A stretch of 64,000 nt of DNA from assembly GCA_916613615.1 (NCBI GenBank), contig OU744733.1:33519939-33583938 (forward strand), in the 5' to 3' direction. The first letter of the stretch is position 1; every line of letters starts with the position of its first letter. This stretch comes from Steromphala cineraria. Taxonomy: Eukaryota > Mollusca > Gastropoda > Trochida > Trochidae. A model generated the notes under the pieces. The model had not been told where the DNA came from. It ran no database searches and was given only the letters and a program-made list of their open reading frames with translations. Both the position numbers and the translations under genes were made by a program. This document shows, piece by piece, positions 1-11,954 of the stretch.

Positions 1-290
1 GGAAAATGAAAGACAATATTGTATTTAAACTAAATGAAGCAGTAATAAATCAATTATATAATGTAAAATACAGCGATGCGATTCCTTTTCCTTACACAAA
101 ATGAATTAAAGGTGTTCACACAAAAATGGCTGCCAATGGACTTTATGTGAATCTATATAATTTTTTCTCAAACTATGGATGATTGGTTTGTATAATGAGA
201 TTGACATTATCAAAATAATACATTTAGCATTAACGTACAACGAAAAGAAAATTGAAATATACCATTTTCAAGAACCGTGCTACTGTCCCT
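1..290. mobile_element. MITE with TTAA target site, left end cut by window
   Basis: This stretch matches the complete copy at 34127-34423 along its length, sharing the segment around ATGGATGATTGG and the terminal motif CCGTGCTACTG. It ends next to TTAA at 291-294. TTAA target sites with short terminal inverted repeats are typical of piggyBac-like non-autonomous elements. The left end lies before base 1. No coding capacity was seen. Confidence 0.7.
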
Positions 291-297
291 TTAATAT

Positions 298-950
298 TGA
301 CCGTTGATGAAATAACATTATTATTTGTTAGATTCTAAGGTTTGACGAACATTATGTCGCTTGCTAAACTCAGTGAATGAATCTAACGACTGGTACAGAA
401 ACTGTTTTAGTACACTCGCTAATTAAAGATCCACTAACAAAACGATCTCTGTTAACGTATCAAACCAAGCAAATCGTATTGATTTCAGCTTCGTGACATG
501 TAATTTTCTAAAACTTTCCCGGTTAATGCCAGATAAGAGAACCGATATGCAGCCAATGTCATGATAATATCTCTGATTCCAATTTACAGGAATTTTATAC
601 ACAGTATAGAACATTACAGACCACAAAATATCATTTTATGTTAAAGAAATAGTCTTGACCTCTTTGATCAATAACATAGCACTACCTTAACCGAAATGGC
701 TTTAAAATGTCAAATTAGAGGAGTGTTGTGGCTCAATCTAAATAAATTTATTCGTTTATCCTGTGTGATATAAATAACGATCGTTGATCTTTATTTATTC
801 AGATTGATTCTGACTAGAAGTCAAACATAATACCATTTCAATATGTCAGTTCAGAGGAAGCTACATGAAGTGAGAAGTAGGTTTAGGAGGATGAAACATT
901 TTAATATCATACAGAATAAATTTATTATCCCAAATTGCTACATCCAGATT
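298..950. other. Intergenic, nothing recognised
   Basis: AT-rich sequence downstream of the dehydrogenase gene. No gene, tandem repeat or inverted repeat was recognised. Any 3' UTR of the dehydrogenase would fall in its right-hand part. Confidence 0.5.
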
Positions 951-954
951 TTTC

Positions 955-1175
955 CTATTGTATCCCTTCCGGTACAGTGACATCCCATGTCAATATCCGG
1001 TCAGTGATGAATTCTGGGAGATGCCACAGGAACCGGAAGTAGTACTTGCAGTCATCACCCACCAGGTACCTTGGTCTGGGGAACATGGCGGTAATGGCAT
1101 GTGTGTAGGCGTCCACGACTTGGTGTGTCTTCTCTGATGTAAATTTACTTACAAGAGCCGAAATCCTTGACATTT
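955..1175 (-). CDS. SDR exon 4 (C-terminus, stop)
   Basis: 221 nt. Acceptor TTACAG, frame EMSRISALVSKF, stop TAG at 955-957. The encoded KYYFRFLWHLPE resembles the C-terminal region of RDH-type enzymes. Confidence 0.88.
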
Positions 1176-4100
1176 CTGTAATAATAGATACAATTGTCAT
1201 TTAATAATGCAATGCATGCATTTGGTTTTTGCTATCCGTTAAGCTGAAAATTGTATCTCTATTTTATTCCCCAGTCTTTTCTTGGGAGAAGCAACGATGT
1301 GGTTATTGTGTAGATGACCGTAGTTGTTTGTAAGAAATACACAGTATATATAACATATGCGGAATGTAAATTGGTTAAACATTCATAATTTCTGAACATA
1401 TTTCAAGATACCAGTTGGAAGGGAATACAAAATATTTTTCAGCTAATTTTGAAGTTCTACTGATGTTCTTAATGTTTTTAAACTTAGAAGTCGTTAAAAA
1501 CGAAAACCGAATACTGCGTTGAATATGATTTTTTTGGGGAAAAAAATACTTGCCTGTATCGACATACTTGGGGCCATAATAGCGTTGTATATCTTCACTG
1601 GACTCTGAGAAAGACGTTTTATACTTTTGATAGAAGTCAAAGCTTGTGTTGAGGCTAGTCGCAAAGAAACCAGGAGATACCAGGTGTACAGTCACGCCTT
1701 GTCTCAGCATCTCCCGTCTGTAATCATATACTAGTAAACGAAAAGCACCATTGAATGCTACAAACTAAGTTAAGATGATTTTTAACATGAATAATTAAGT
1801 AATAGTTACTAGCATAGTAAATGACATGAATGGGATAATGACAGAGATACTTTGTCTGAGAGGCCAGTACTGTGTGTCCCTGCCGTTATCCGATGCATGC
1901 CATTAACTATGCTAGTATCTGACTTACATCTCACTTGGTCAGAGTACAATCAACCACAAAATTATTAGTTTTAAATAAGATTTCAATTTTCGATAACTTT
2001 CCAAGGGCCCATTCACTGTTTCATGAATGAAGTGTGTGGCACTCCATGAATATGAGCCTGTTTCATGAAAAAGTTTCACAGGTTGTTCATTTTGGTTTTG
2101 ATTTTGAAGGTATAAGACGCGTTATTAGAGTCCCCATGGACATTTGAATTTTGACAGCGGTTTCTACTTATGAAACGTTTCCCTTGGATTTCTAATAAAA
2201 AGGTACTTACATATTCCCATAACAAGTTTAGCGAATTTTTGTTAGCTTATCTATTAAATAAATAATTAATTATCATTATTAAATTATTTGGATATTTCTA
2301 GACTTACTTTACTAACATAACAAAAGTTTTGGTGCAACATAAAGCATATAATGTTTATTTCTTGGTTTTGTTATTTTTAGTGCAAACAGTCTATAGTGTT
2401 ATTAGGTGATTTTAATATTTGGATTCAAGCAAAACGTGTAAGTATTATGATTGTTTTCCAACTTGTTTTATTTGATTATTGATACTTTCATTTCACTTCT
2501 ATGTTTATGTTGATTAATTGTTTTAAACCTTGCGTAGGAAAGGTTTACAAAAGTGTCCTTGCATCAGATGTCAGGACTCTTTGGCCTAAGAGTTCCCGAT
2601 ACCGATAATGAACAGGACACTTTTATGAATGGTTGCCATGGACGACGAGGTCTAAGTGGGATGTAATGGTAACTTACAGTCTATGCTATGATCAGAGGGG
2701 TTGTTTGATCTGAAGATTTAACGAGGCGCGAGGCCTAGTGGTCGCGTGGTAAGCTGTTCGTGCAGTCAGTGCCACAGTATTATGGGTGTGGGTTCAAGTC
2801 CTCTAGGAACTCGATGAGAAAAGGATAAAATAGTTTTTACCTAACCTTACAGTAGAATACTCATTTTTGATAGGTTGACGATTGTTAATTTAACTTTGTT
2901 GAAGCATAAAACTTATAGAAGTTTTGCAGATTGTGACTTCAATATAACACAATGTAGTATTACATCCTCCCTTTCTCAACGACATATATTTAAGAAAAAA
3001 CTACATTGGTCCATAACTTATTGAATTTATGAAGAATATTTTGTCGTAGTTATACAGATTATGTTGTAGTTGTTATACAGAATATGTTGTCGTTGCTATA
3101 CAGATTATGTTGTAGTTGTTATACAGAATATGTTGTCGTTGTTATACAGAATATGTTGTCGTCGTTATACAGAATATATTGTCGTTGTTATACATAATAT
3201 GTTGTCGTTGATATTCAGAATAATTTGTCGTAGATTTACAGAATATGCTGTCGTAGTTTTACAGAATATGTTGTCGTAGTTATACAGAATATGTTGTCGT
3301 AGTTATACAGAATATGTTATCTTTGTTATACAGAATATGGTGTCGTTGTTATACAGAATATGTTGTCGTAGTTATACAGATTATGTTGTCCTTGTTATAC
3401 AGAATATATTGTCGTAGTTATACAGATTATGTTGTCCTTGTTATACAGAATATGTTGTCGTAGTTATACAGATTATGTTGTCCTTGTTATACAGAATATG
3501 TTGTCGTAGTTACACAGAATATGTTGTAGTAGTTATACCGAATATGTTGTATTACAAGGAAATGCCAAATAACAATTTCTAAAGTAATACCTGAGAACAT
3601 CATTGAAAGCCTCAACTCCATATTTGGACACGCAATATGGAGCACCTACAGCAACTGCTATACGTCCCATCACGCTGGAGATGTTCACTATTCGTCCTTG
3701 ACCTTTCCTAACTAGCGGTTGAAAGACTCTAGTGACGTCGATCACGCCGAAGAGATTGACTGCAAGGCACCTGTCGTAATCATCTCGCTTCATTAACTCT
3801 GACTGGGCGATGTTTGCAGTTACACCAGCATTGTTGACAAGTGCCCAGAGACCTTGATAGATGAAATATATATACTACGCGACAATAGTTTAGACTAACC
3901 ATCAAATGATGCTATGGAATTGTGGTATTGTTGGGTATGGTTAAAATTGATTTATGCTTTCTCAATCCTCAACTTATTACCAAAGTGTCATGCATTTGTC
4001 ATTAATTGATCTTGATGAACACGTCCATCATGAAAGTTAACTGACAAATGCTCAGATAAAGTCCATGGATTCCTTTTGAAAAGTCAATTTCTTTAACGTC

Positions 4101-5177
4101 ATTTGGACCCCATTGTAACAAGGGCAGTTTTTCATTATTGCGAGTCATATGAAATGTTCAACGTTTTTTAAAATCATTTTTAAGGCGTGAAGTCCGAGAC
4201 ATAAAGAATAAAATCATTAGTTCTTAAGATATAAGCGATAGAAAATAGGACATGACACTTTTCAATGAGTCAAAATTTGTGTCTTGTAGTATATATCGCT
4301 ATCTCGTTACATTCAAATTGCCATAAATTCATTTTCAAGCATTATCATTAGATCCTTGATAATATCAAAATGACGACACGCTAAAATTGTTCCTAGATAT
4401 TTTTTCAGTCCTGCAAATATTCGCACTGATTGATTTATAACAATGTTTGTGTGTTATTAATTGGTGTTCGCTTCTGCTACGAATCTGTCATAGGGCCGGA
4501 GTAGAAATCGATCTTTTCAAAGTACAAGCAAATAAGGAATTTATATACACATATTATCATATTGTGAATTTGAATTATAGCGATGATACTGTCATTCCTT
4601 GAAATTCCCCTATTATATAATTTACTTTTGTAAAATGCATAAAAAATATGTACCCATACGTATACAGAAAGCTTCTATCGCCATCATATGTCCACAATTA
4701 ACGCATACACAGATATATGGTTAAATATGTGAAAGTTCACTTAAAAGATCTGTAAAGTCATAGACGGCTCAATGATAAACATGCCGAAAGTTAGTTTAAA
4801 CTTCCAAGAGAGTTGGACGTACCTTTATCGACAGGAAGACATTTCTCTATTTCTCTCTTTGCCCTTTCTATGCTCTCAACCTTTGTGACGTCAAGAGACA
4901 ATGTTTTAAGTCTCTTTGATGTCCCCTTCCTCAGTTCATCTTCTCCCTTTTCGGTAAAACATCCAGCAAAAATATTGAAGCCCAAAGAGTCGAGTTTTAT
5001 CGCGAGTTCCTTGCCAAATCCCGAGTCACATCCTGTGATGAAGACGTACCGCTGGTCGTATTTGCCGACAGTTGGGAGCCGAAACAACGCCTTGAGGAGT
5101 ATGAATGTTATGACGGCAGCTGCTATATAGATCCACATGTCTGATTGACCTGTAAGTATATTGGAGATATATGCCAT
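955..5177 (-). CDS. Membrane-anchored short-chain dehydrogenase/reductase, retinol/17-beta-HSD-like
   Basis: Four exons (5177-4823, 3852-3591, 1717-1554, 1175-955) join in frame to 333 aa, the usual length for the RDH16/HSD17B6/BDH1 group. The start is the ATG at 5175-5177, followed by a hydrophobic anchor (residues ~14-33). Seen motifs: NAD(P)-binding TGCDSGFG (48-55), NNAG (125-128), catalytic Ser178, and Tyr191 and Lys195 in YCVSK, then the SPGFF segment. From family knowledge the enzyme would use NAD(P) to oxidise or reduce retinoid or steroid alcohols or ketones at the ER or mitochondrial membrane; the substrate cannot be read from sequence. Intron 3 has a GC donor. Intron 2 contains a 23-bp minisatellite. 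No sequence damage was seen. Confidence 0.92.
1552..1553 (-). other. Non-canonical GC 5' splice site
   Basis: The transcript reads CAG then GCAAGT, the textbook GC-AG donor context. The only nearby GT (GTATTT, 4 nt downstream) would leave phase 2 and break the exon 4 frame. Confidence 0.8.
1554..1717 (-). CDS. SDR exon 3
   Basis: 164 nt. Acceptor TTACAG, then RREMLRQG and SPGFFATSL. The exon ends CAG before GCAAGT. Only this GC donor keeps phase 1 into exon 4. Confidence 0.88.
2731..2820 (+). repeat. tRNA-like SINE head
   Basis: It contains box A-like TAGTGGTCGCGTGG and box B-like GGTTCAAGTCC at tRNA-like spacing. It lies in SDR intron 2 on the opposite strand to the gene. The body of the SINE is unclear. 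Confidence 0.45.
3033..3552. repeat. 23-bp minisatellite, ~22 copies
   Basis: The unit is TTGTCGTAGTTATACAG plus AATATG with single-base variants. Period 23 makes an open frame cycle through three registers, which explains a spurious plus-strand frame at 3070-3279. The array sits in SDR intron 2, about 38 bp downstream of the donor of exon 2. Confidence 0.95.
3591..3852 (-). CDS. SDR exon 2 (NNAG and catalytic Ser-Tyr-Lys)
   Basis: 262 nt. The acceptor ends in CAAG and the donor is GTATTA. The phase joins exon 1 to give KGLWALVNNAG, and the exon holds NISSVMGR and YCVSK. Confidence 0.92.
4823..5177 (-). CDS. SDR exon 1 (anchor and cofactor motif)
   Basis: 355 nt from ATG at 5177, ending in phase 1 before donor GTACGT. 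It encodes the membrane anchor and TGCDSGFG. Confidence 0.92.
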
Positions 5178-5345
5178 TTAGATAGTGAAAAAACGTAACA
5201 TTTTTATATCTGGGAACACACTACATGTATCTTCTAATGTACAAATTCTTGTACTTTTTCGGGCAGAGTCTTAAGCGGTAACAAAATGTACAATTGAAGA
5301 TAGTGTGATCCAAACATAAAAAGGCTACACTAATAATATGTAAAA

Positions 5346-5697
5346 CAAGAAGACATGGTCATCTTCATCCCACCCAATACAAGTTTTCATTAAAGCTCCC
5401 AATATTTTCCTAAATGGGCCGTATATTGCAAATTGAAATGTCTCCATTAATTTACTTTATCATATTTCACTATTCAAGCATAATACATGTACTTGAAAGC
5501 GTAATTTGTATAACAAGTTCAAAACATGGAAATAAGAAAGAAAAATCAAATATTAATGAAATTTGTTGTAATTTCACACTGCAAAATTTGAAAACAATCG
5601 GATGAGTAGTTTTTCCGGCGGTTGGACGGAAGGAAAAACGGACGGACGGAATCGTTGGTATTCTATATACCATCGACCTTTGGTCGGCGGTATAAAA
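5346..5697 (+). mobile_element. Short Pearl-type element
   Basis: The leader AACAAGAAGACATGGTCATC recurs at 55724. One core-like segment follows, then an ACGG-rich tract (5636-5650) and a tail hairpin, ACCATCGACC with GGTCGGCGGT. This is the leader, core, ACGG, hairpin layout of bivalve Pearl/CvA elements, which are thought to be Helentron-related. Non-coding. Confidence 0.75.
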
Positions 5698-5699
5698 AA

Positions 5700-6985
5700 A
5701 ACAGGCCTGATTCAAACGCCCAAGTATAAATAGGCAAGTAAGATACTTAGTAAAGAAGTCTTATTTCTGAATAAAGCTGGATTTGTTATGTAAGCAGTAT
5801 CAAGCAATCAAATGTGCTCAACTGAAGTATTAAAGACAACAATATATTAAATTTTAAGGCGTCTTCTCTAAAGGGAGAAACATTATTTTTGGATTCTTTG
5901 GATTTTGGATACCTTTGCAATCTCTAAATTGATCTAGTGTTCTTTCAAAGACTTACATGATGCATTTAGCAACATGGCTGGATGAAATAAATCGTACACA
6001 CAATGTCAAGTCTCATGGAGGATTCATATCACCAGTGAATCTGATACGGCTAACCCAGGGTGATCCACTATTTATCCTCGTCTCGAGAACATTGTCTAAA
6101 CCGATCTGTCCAACACGCGTCTGCAACTTCTCGTGAAATATCGAACGGGATTTCCGGTACAGGATGGCGTGCTGTTTCTTAAGTTTTACGGCAAACCAGT
6201 TCGAATCGATATTCTTTTCTCCTTTTTAGGAAATCTTAATACCATATCAACGACCCGCCATGCTCAGGAAACTTGCTATGATCGGGGAGGGAGCGTCAGG
6301 GGTGGGATCACCGGAGAAGGGTTTTCTGGGTAGTCTATGGACGGTCTTGAAGCAAATATTGTCAACAGTATAATTGTCCGAAAACATTTCATGCAAAACT
6401 TTCTCTGAATCTTCATTCCATTTTCCTGAATTCCATAAACAAAGAAGATTAGTTTTGCGATCGTGGATTTTCTTTTGGAGTAATTTTCTTTCAAAAGTAT
6501 CTGTCTGTTCATTTAGTTTGCTTGAAAGGATTCAACCTCGCACTTCAAACATTTTACTTCATTTTTGTTATTGAAAAAAATAATCGTTAATACCTTCCAC
6601 GTCATCTACACGTTTGGAGCCTTGTGCACATGTTCATGTCACTTTTCAAATCACTTATTGTCTGATTCGATACCCTATTCCCATTGTCAATCTTTTTTAT
6701 CACTTTATTTCTTTTCTGAGGTACCATACATTGTCTTGTAACATATTGTCTACATGTAAATAAACACATTTTTGAAATTATCATGCTTGGTTTGCATGTA
6801 TACATTTTCATCTGTCTATAGCAAATTGAATAATTAACAGTTATCACAATTGGTTTACACGGTATACAATTTCACACATTAGAACAGTAGAAAGTAGTTT
6901 ATGTAAAAAGACTGTGGCATGAAGACCAAAATGACATTAATTTTTCGTATCTGCAGTCGGTGTAGAGTATCTGTTTACTTACGTT
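5700..6985. other. Intergenic, nothing firm
   Basis: No gene recognised. Short open frames here lack family signatures, start context and splice partners. Confidence 0.4.
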
Positions 6986-7342
6986 CTAAATTTCCTGTAG
7001 AACTGATTTTAGGTCCTCTATGTGAGGTTTTTTGTTTTGGCATTTACAGGTGTAAATGAAATGTTTTGTAACAGTAAAAATCAAATTTAGAACGTCATTT
7101 CGTTTTTCTTTGTAACCGAAAAATATATGTGTAGCATTTGGATTCACATCAGTTTTACTTTTGATCCAGTCAAATAAGCGATGCCACAGACTTATCCCAT
7201 TGTCAATCTTATCAGATAGTCTTTTCTCAATACATTTGACGAGGACGTTTGACGTGTTAACTCCCGACTTTGGGTTAGAAGAATGCGACATATTGCTTGA
7301 GTAAAATGTTTTTAAGATCTTCAAATTGTATTTTTTACTCAC
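6986..7342 (-). pseudogene. Possible retroelement ORF C-terminal remnant
   Basis: A 118-codon frame without an ATG at its 5' end. The segment NATHIFFGYKEKR with a later KHFIYTCKCQNKKP resembles the extreme C-terminus of reverse-transcriptase polyproteins of some non-LTR elements, where an LFG motif precedes KxxIYxCR. No upstream RT domain is present, so at best this is a 5'-truncated copy. The assignment rests on pattern memory only. Confidence 0.35.
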
Positions 7343-10073
7343 TCTGTTTAGGTTAGGGTATGTATCTTCATGTTATCTCTTCATATAGAAGAATGCAGTT
7401 TTCAGTTTTCACTCATAACACAAGTCGTGAGGGGGAGCCGCTCACAAACACGTCTTGCCCATTCGGAACTACGACTGTGAGTGTAACGGAGAGTAACGGA
7501 GAGGGCCGAGGTGTTCCGAATGACGTCTTGCCGTGTCCCATGCGCAACCATAACTGTTATGCGGTGAAAGATGGCTTAAAGATTCAATACTGGAAATTAT
7601 ATGAGAATTTACGGTATTGATGGAAAAGCTACACCGGAAATAGGCCACAATGAAGCCAAATTATGCATGCTTAAGACATGGACATATTGTATTAACTTCA
7701 TTATCACTAGGCCTACGTCAAGCCAACAGGAATGGTCTACTGATCTTCCAGAACGCGCTACACGCCTGCGGGTGTGTATATTGCAGGTGCTGGAGGATTG
7801 AGAAACCAGGAACCCTAGTGTATTTGGTAGTGTGTATACCGATTTAATATAACTTACCATATGTCACACGATGGTAGGATATTCAACAGTGTTGCTATCG
7901 TCGGAAACTCGTTCTTTCTTTCGTTATCAGTTATATGAATACGTGCTCCACTTCAAAGCCATAATCTTTATTAATGTAGGGCAGGAGGCCAACCACAACG
8001 ACTCTCCCCTTTAGCCGTTGAATGGGTCACTAGGTCAGTTGTATTGGATTTTTAAAAAAGTATGCTACATCAAGGATCGATAGTCTGTCAGCAAGACCCT
8101 TAATTAAAATCAAAGTCTAAGAAAGTCTATGATAAGACTAATGGGTCAATTTCTGAAAATTAAGAAATCTCAGTCTCCTCATCATTATATTTATCATTTT
8201 CTTTCAATTTGAAAAAAAAAAAGTTCATTTCAGAGTCGAATTGTTAGACTACATCAAGGACTGCATGTCAAACTTTGGATTAATGTAAATATACCAGACA
8301 TGTATATGGTCTATCATAGTATAATATCCATATAGAGGGTCGAACGCCCGAAAACATACGTATCATGCACTTGTACAGCTGCTGAACAAAAGGTTGTAAA
8401 TCTGTTGATAATTTCCTATTCATGAAAGTCCATTTTTTGGAATTTTTGAAAAGGTCTTCATTTCTTAACAAACAGAATACAGATAATGCTTGTTGGTCAA
8501 TATATAAAGGCAATTATCTTCACTATATATACAAGGTACATATAAGTGGTATGCCGGTTGAAATTATGACATTACTTCAAAGACAAGAGATTTTCTCTAC
8601 TGCAATAAGACTTTTAAAGCGCAACTCTCGGATAATTTAGACTAATTTATCCAAACAACACTGTACATTTATGATGACGTTTTCACAATATATATTTCAT
8701 AATAGGAATTTACCTTAGGTCGTTATTATTCTAAACTAATCACAAAAGTGATAAATTGCGATTTGAAAAGTAGTAATTTACGCTTCATGCCGCGATCGTG
8801 TTGGTCCTTGATTTTACCGGATGTGACGTCAACTGTGGAACACAAGAGTGCGCCAACGCCATGACAAACGAAAGCAACACCACGTTTTATTTTGTGATAA
8901 TGGTCTTGCCAATATGAGCCAATCACGAAGTTTTAGTGTGTTGACAATGAAATATCTGATGTATGAAAGGATATTCTTAGTGGAGGAAAAACTTTATGAT
9001 TATTTTGGCACATTTTAAGGAAACGATTATCCGATATGTTAACAATGTCACATTCCAAAACAAGAGTAAGTCGTTGTTTGTTTTTCCTAAAATGTTTTTC
9101 CTTATCTGTTTTGTGTATAGAATGTTTCATTTACGTTCTTTTTTTTAACATCCTTTCGCTTGTGTGAAAATTATTTCAATATTAAACCATAGAAATAATC
9201 ATCTGCTGGCTCTCGGTATATTAGTAATTTTCGTTCGTTTTCGCCGCATGCCTTTTTTGATAAAAGGCATTGCTCCATTTACATCAGTGTATGTCAATGA
9301 TATAGTTTGACCAGTGAATTATATTATATGATATATCGAATTTAATTATTTTTGTTACTGTTAGTGTCAAATTTCAAAATCATGATCTGGCCTCACTCTC
9401 TAAATAAACTGTAGCTCCAATTTGAAGGAAGTTATTTTTATCATTTCATTTTTCATAACTAGGCTCCGAATATTAATGTCAGATGTCTAAAACAAATATC
9501 AAACATTAAAAGTATTAATCGAATATACAGAATAATTTCATTTCATTCGTGAAATCTTGAGTTAGAAATTAATTGCAGCTGTTGACTTTTATGATTACTG
9601 ATAATTTATTGTTTCATATTCTGTTGTTTCTTGCTTTGGAAACAAAAAAATGCAATTTTTATGTAAAGTACAGATTTTTTAACTGAAAGATTGATAAATT
9701 TCAGTAGGGATCTCTAATTTTGTGTTATTTTCACACAGCAGTTTGTATTATTTCAACTCTTATTAATAGTTTTCATAGCCTCACTGATGTTTATTTTTCA
9801 GTTTCGAATTCTTTAACAATTTGATGTACACAGTGAAATCTATGTACATGCAAGCGTAGGCTTTTGTAATTGGATTGTTTGTTATTTTTTATCTTTTCCA
9901 GATTCTAAATGAAGCCTGTAAAATGTTTAAAATGTTATTAAACTTTCCGTAGTGGTATTGTTTCAAAGCTGGCCTAGAGTTGTAATGTCATGGCTGGAGT
10001 CTCACCTTCTGGAGTCTGGCCTTCATTTTCATCTCTGATCTCATCTTCATGGCTGTATTACTCACCCCTAATA
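7343..10073. other. Intergenic, no gene recognised
   Basis: AT-rich. Several short frames occur on both strands but none shows a domain, signal or exon structure. No strong tandem array was seen. Confidence 0.4.
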
Positions 10074-10397
10074 CACTGAGTAAGAACCTTCTCCAAAAAT
10101 AGCGGAACATCGCTGATCGCTGATTGTGACTTCACAACAATCCTAGGTTACTTTCAGTCTTAAATCTGTGCGCATGACTTGGGCATGTAACAAAGATTCA
10201 TCAGATGACATGTCACCATTCATAAAGTGTGTAAATAAATCACAATCTTTGTTTTAAAAACACAAGCGTGAGTAAGCTAACTCAGTTATGTGGAGTAAGG
10301 TAACTGTTAAAAGAATTGAAGCATTGAGAAAGGTAACTGTAAAATTATCTTTTCTCCAACGTGATTTTTGGAGACGGTAACCTCACCTTACTCAGTG
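10074..10397. mobile_element. MITE with CACTG...CAGTG ends
   Basis: Terminal inverted repeats: CACTGAGTAAGAACCTTCTC on the left against the reverse complement of the right end, CACTGAGTAAGGTGAGGTTA, with TCTCCAAAAAT shared further in. Flanks TAATA and CAATA could be a decayed 5-bp target duplication. Non-coding. Confidence 0.55.
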
Positions 10398-10414
10398 CAA
10401 TAAGGTTGATACTG

Positions 10415-10612
10415 CTAGGGTCTGGGGTGTGGCAGTGGTGTCCCAAGTACATGTACAACTTCTACGTCCGTCGTCAATGTGACTCTGCATGATTTTGTTT
10501 TTCTCTGATAACACTCCCATCTTACAGTTGTCTTAGTTTCCTTCTTCTTGGTGTAGGAAAAACCCTCATACAACACCTTTAAACCACCCTTGTTGTTGTT
10601 TATCACTTCCAT
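10415..10612 (-). CDS. FLYWCH-type zinc-finger exon or fragment
   Basis: A 65-codon frame with a real ATG at 10610-10612. It carries KGGLKVLYEGFSYTKKK, then VRWECYQRKTKSC and a C-terminal PLPH, which fits the FLYWCH finger pattern (Gly-Gly-hydrophobic, Gly-Phe-x-Tyr, Trp-x-Cys, Cys, His). The last zinc ligand, usually HxH, is imperfect because the frame stops after PHPRP. FLYWCH fingers often occur in genes derived from Mutator-like transposases. It could be a first exon whose partner is not evident, or a decayed copy. MITEs flank it on both sides. Confidence 0.55.
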   Translation of the reverse strand: MEVINNNKGGLKVLYEGFSYTKKKETKTTVRWECYQRKTKSCRVTLTTDVEVVHVLGTPLPHPRP

Positions 10613-10664
10613 TGTGTCTCCGATAGCATTCTTAGCAAACAGTGTGGTTATATATTATACATGT

Positions 10665-11029
10665 CATTCTCTCCCCCACAGAGGCAGATCAAGTCATGAA
10701 ATGTTGATACAGCCTGTTATATTACGGTCGGCCGACTTTGTGGGATAGAATGGGAGATGCCTGATTGGAGGCAATCAAAGTTAGCTGTGCAATCAGCGAC
10801 GCTGTTCTGAAATCATCATTTTGGTTACTGAATTATGGCAAAAGCATTGTGATATGAACCACCCTTTCCATGCGAGAAGCGTTGTCATTTGATAAAGAAA
10901 TTCAAATGGACTGTGGTGCAATTTCTTTCCGCCAGGGGAAACTGCCGGAACCCAAAGGATTTCGGCGTAATAGAACAGAGGCTGTATCAACATTTCATGA
11001 CTTGATCTGCCTCTTTTGGCAGAGAATGT
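10665..11029 (-). mobile_element. hAT-like MITE, full length, 8-bp TSD
   Basis: Ends CATTCTCTCC and GAGAATG with ~65-bp terminal inverted repeats. The flanks ATACATGT at 10657-10664 and 11030-11037 are identical 8-mers, as expected for hAT insertion. The interior is the reverse complement of the copy at 41534-41889. Confidence 0.85.
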
Positions 11030-11097
11030 ATACATGTATGTAGGATCGAAGCCAGTTTTCAACAATTCTAAATTTCCTGTTTGCTTAATTTTCATGA

Positions 11098-11340
11098 AAT
11101 CACTCTTTTTAAAGGGTCATATTCCACAATCACTTAAATTTTCAAAGTTGCTAAAATAGGGTTGTGACACACATAAATGCTCCCTGAATCTTTGCAAAGT
11201 ACTTCTATATATTTCTGAAGTAAAAAATGTCGTGCGTTTGCCTAATTTTGATGTAATCGCTTTTTTAAAGGGGCATAATCTAGGTCAGTTAAATTTTCAA
11301 AGTTGCAAAATAGGGTTATGACATTTGACAAGTAATTTTT
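11098..11340. repeat. Degenerate two-copy tandem repeat, period ~156
   Basis: AATTTTCAAAGTTGC and AAAATAGGGTT both recur at about 156 bp. The unit size and style match a decayed Pearl-type core. Confidence 0.6.
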
Positions 11341-11648
11341 CATTCTCATTCAAAACAGTGCAATAGACTGATCACTTGAACTATCAAGCATTGCAATTTT
11401 AGTTTATGCAAACACTTGCATTGTACTAACTTAGCGCTGATGCATGGAAACAAAAAAAGGCTGAATTGATTATTTTATGTCCGCTTCGTTGATACATCGA
11501 TACAACCACAGGACCCTGGTTCATTGAAAACAATCAAGTTATCGAAAGGTAACTCATCCAAATATATGTCGAAACATGAATTTATCAATGTCTGATAAGT
11601 GAGTTGAAACACCTTTGGGAGAAGGATTTAAATGTATTAATAGTGAAT

Positions 11649-11954
11649 TTAATTTCGATCCAAACTTATTTGAGACGACTCAAAAGTACGCAAAGTCAAG
11701 TCCCAGTCACGCCACAGCGGCCCATCCAGGTGGTTCAGGTTGCCCATTACACATTCGTCGTTGAACCACCAACCACTTCCGGTAGCCCCTGCACATGCGT
11801 CGTTTGAGTCCCTGTCGAATGTGAAAAACTCGCGGCCATTCAGCTGATTGTTGTCTAAAAACCCCTCGGGTCCAGCAGTACGGCCCCCGAGATTAAGTTT
11901 GAAGAAGTTATCCTCCCGATCGAGCTTTAGGAAGCTGTACGACGTTGATACGAA
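11649..11954 (-). CDS. FReD gene exon 5 (fibrinogen domain end, stop)
   Basis: 306 nt with stop TAA at 11649-11651. Carries LGGRTAGPEG, FDRDSNDACA and GWWFNDEC. A family-2 Pearl-type element ends about 21 bp upstream of its acceptor. Confidence 0.92.
   Translation of the reverse strand, partial: FVSTSYSFLKLDREDNFFKLNLGGRTAGPEGFLDNNQLNGREFFTFDRDSNDACAGATGSGWWFNDECVMGNLNHLDGPLWRDWDLTLRTFESSQISLDRN

Noticed and set aside
3070..3279. Open plus-strand frame of 69 codons
   Set aside because: It is the 23-bp minisatellite read in rotating registers (23 codons per three units), not a gene.
3033..3552. CRISPR array
   Set aside because: Repeats are contiguous with no unique spacers, and the window is animal nuclear DNA.
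9980..10065. Possible terminal exon for the FLYWCH gene (EDEIRDENEGQTPEGETP)
   Set aside because: An AG precedes it and the frame is acidic, but no donor in the FLYWCH exon joins it convincingly.
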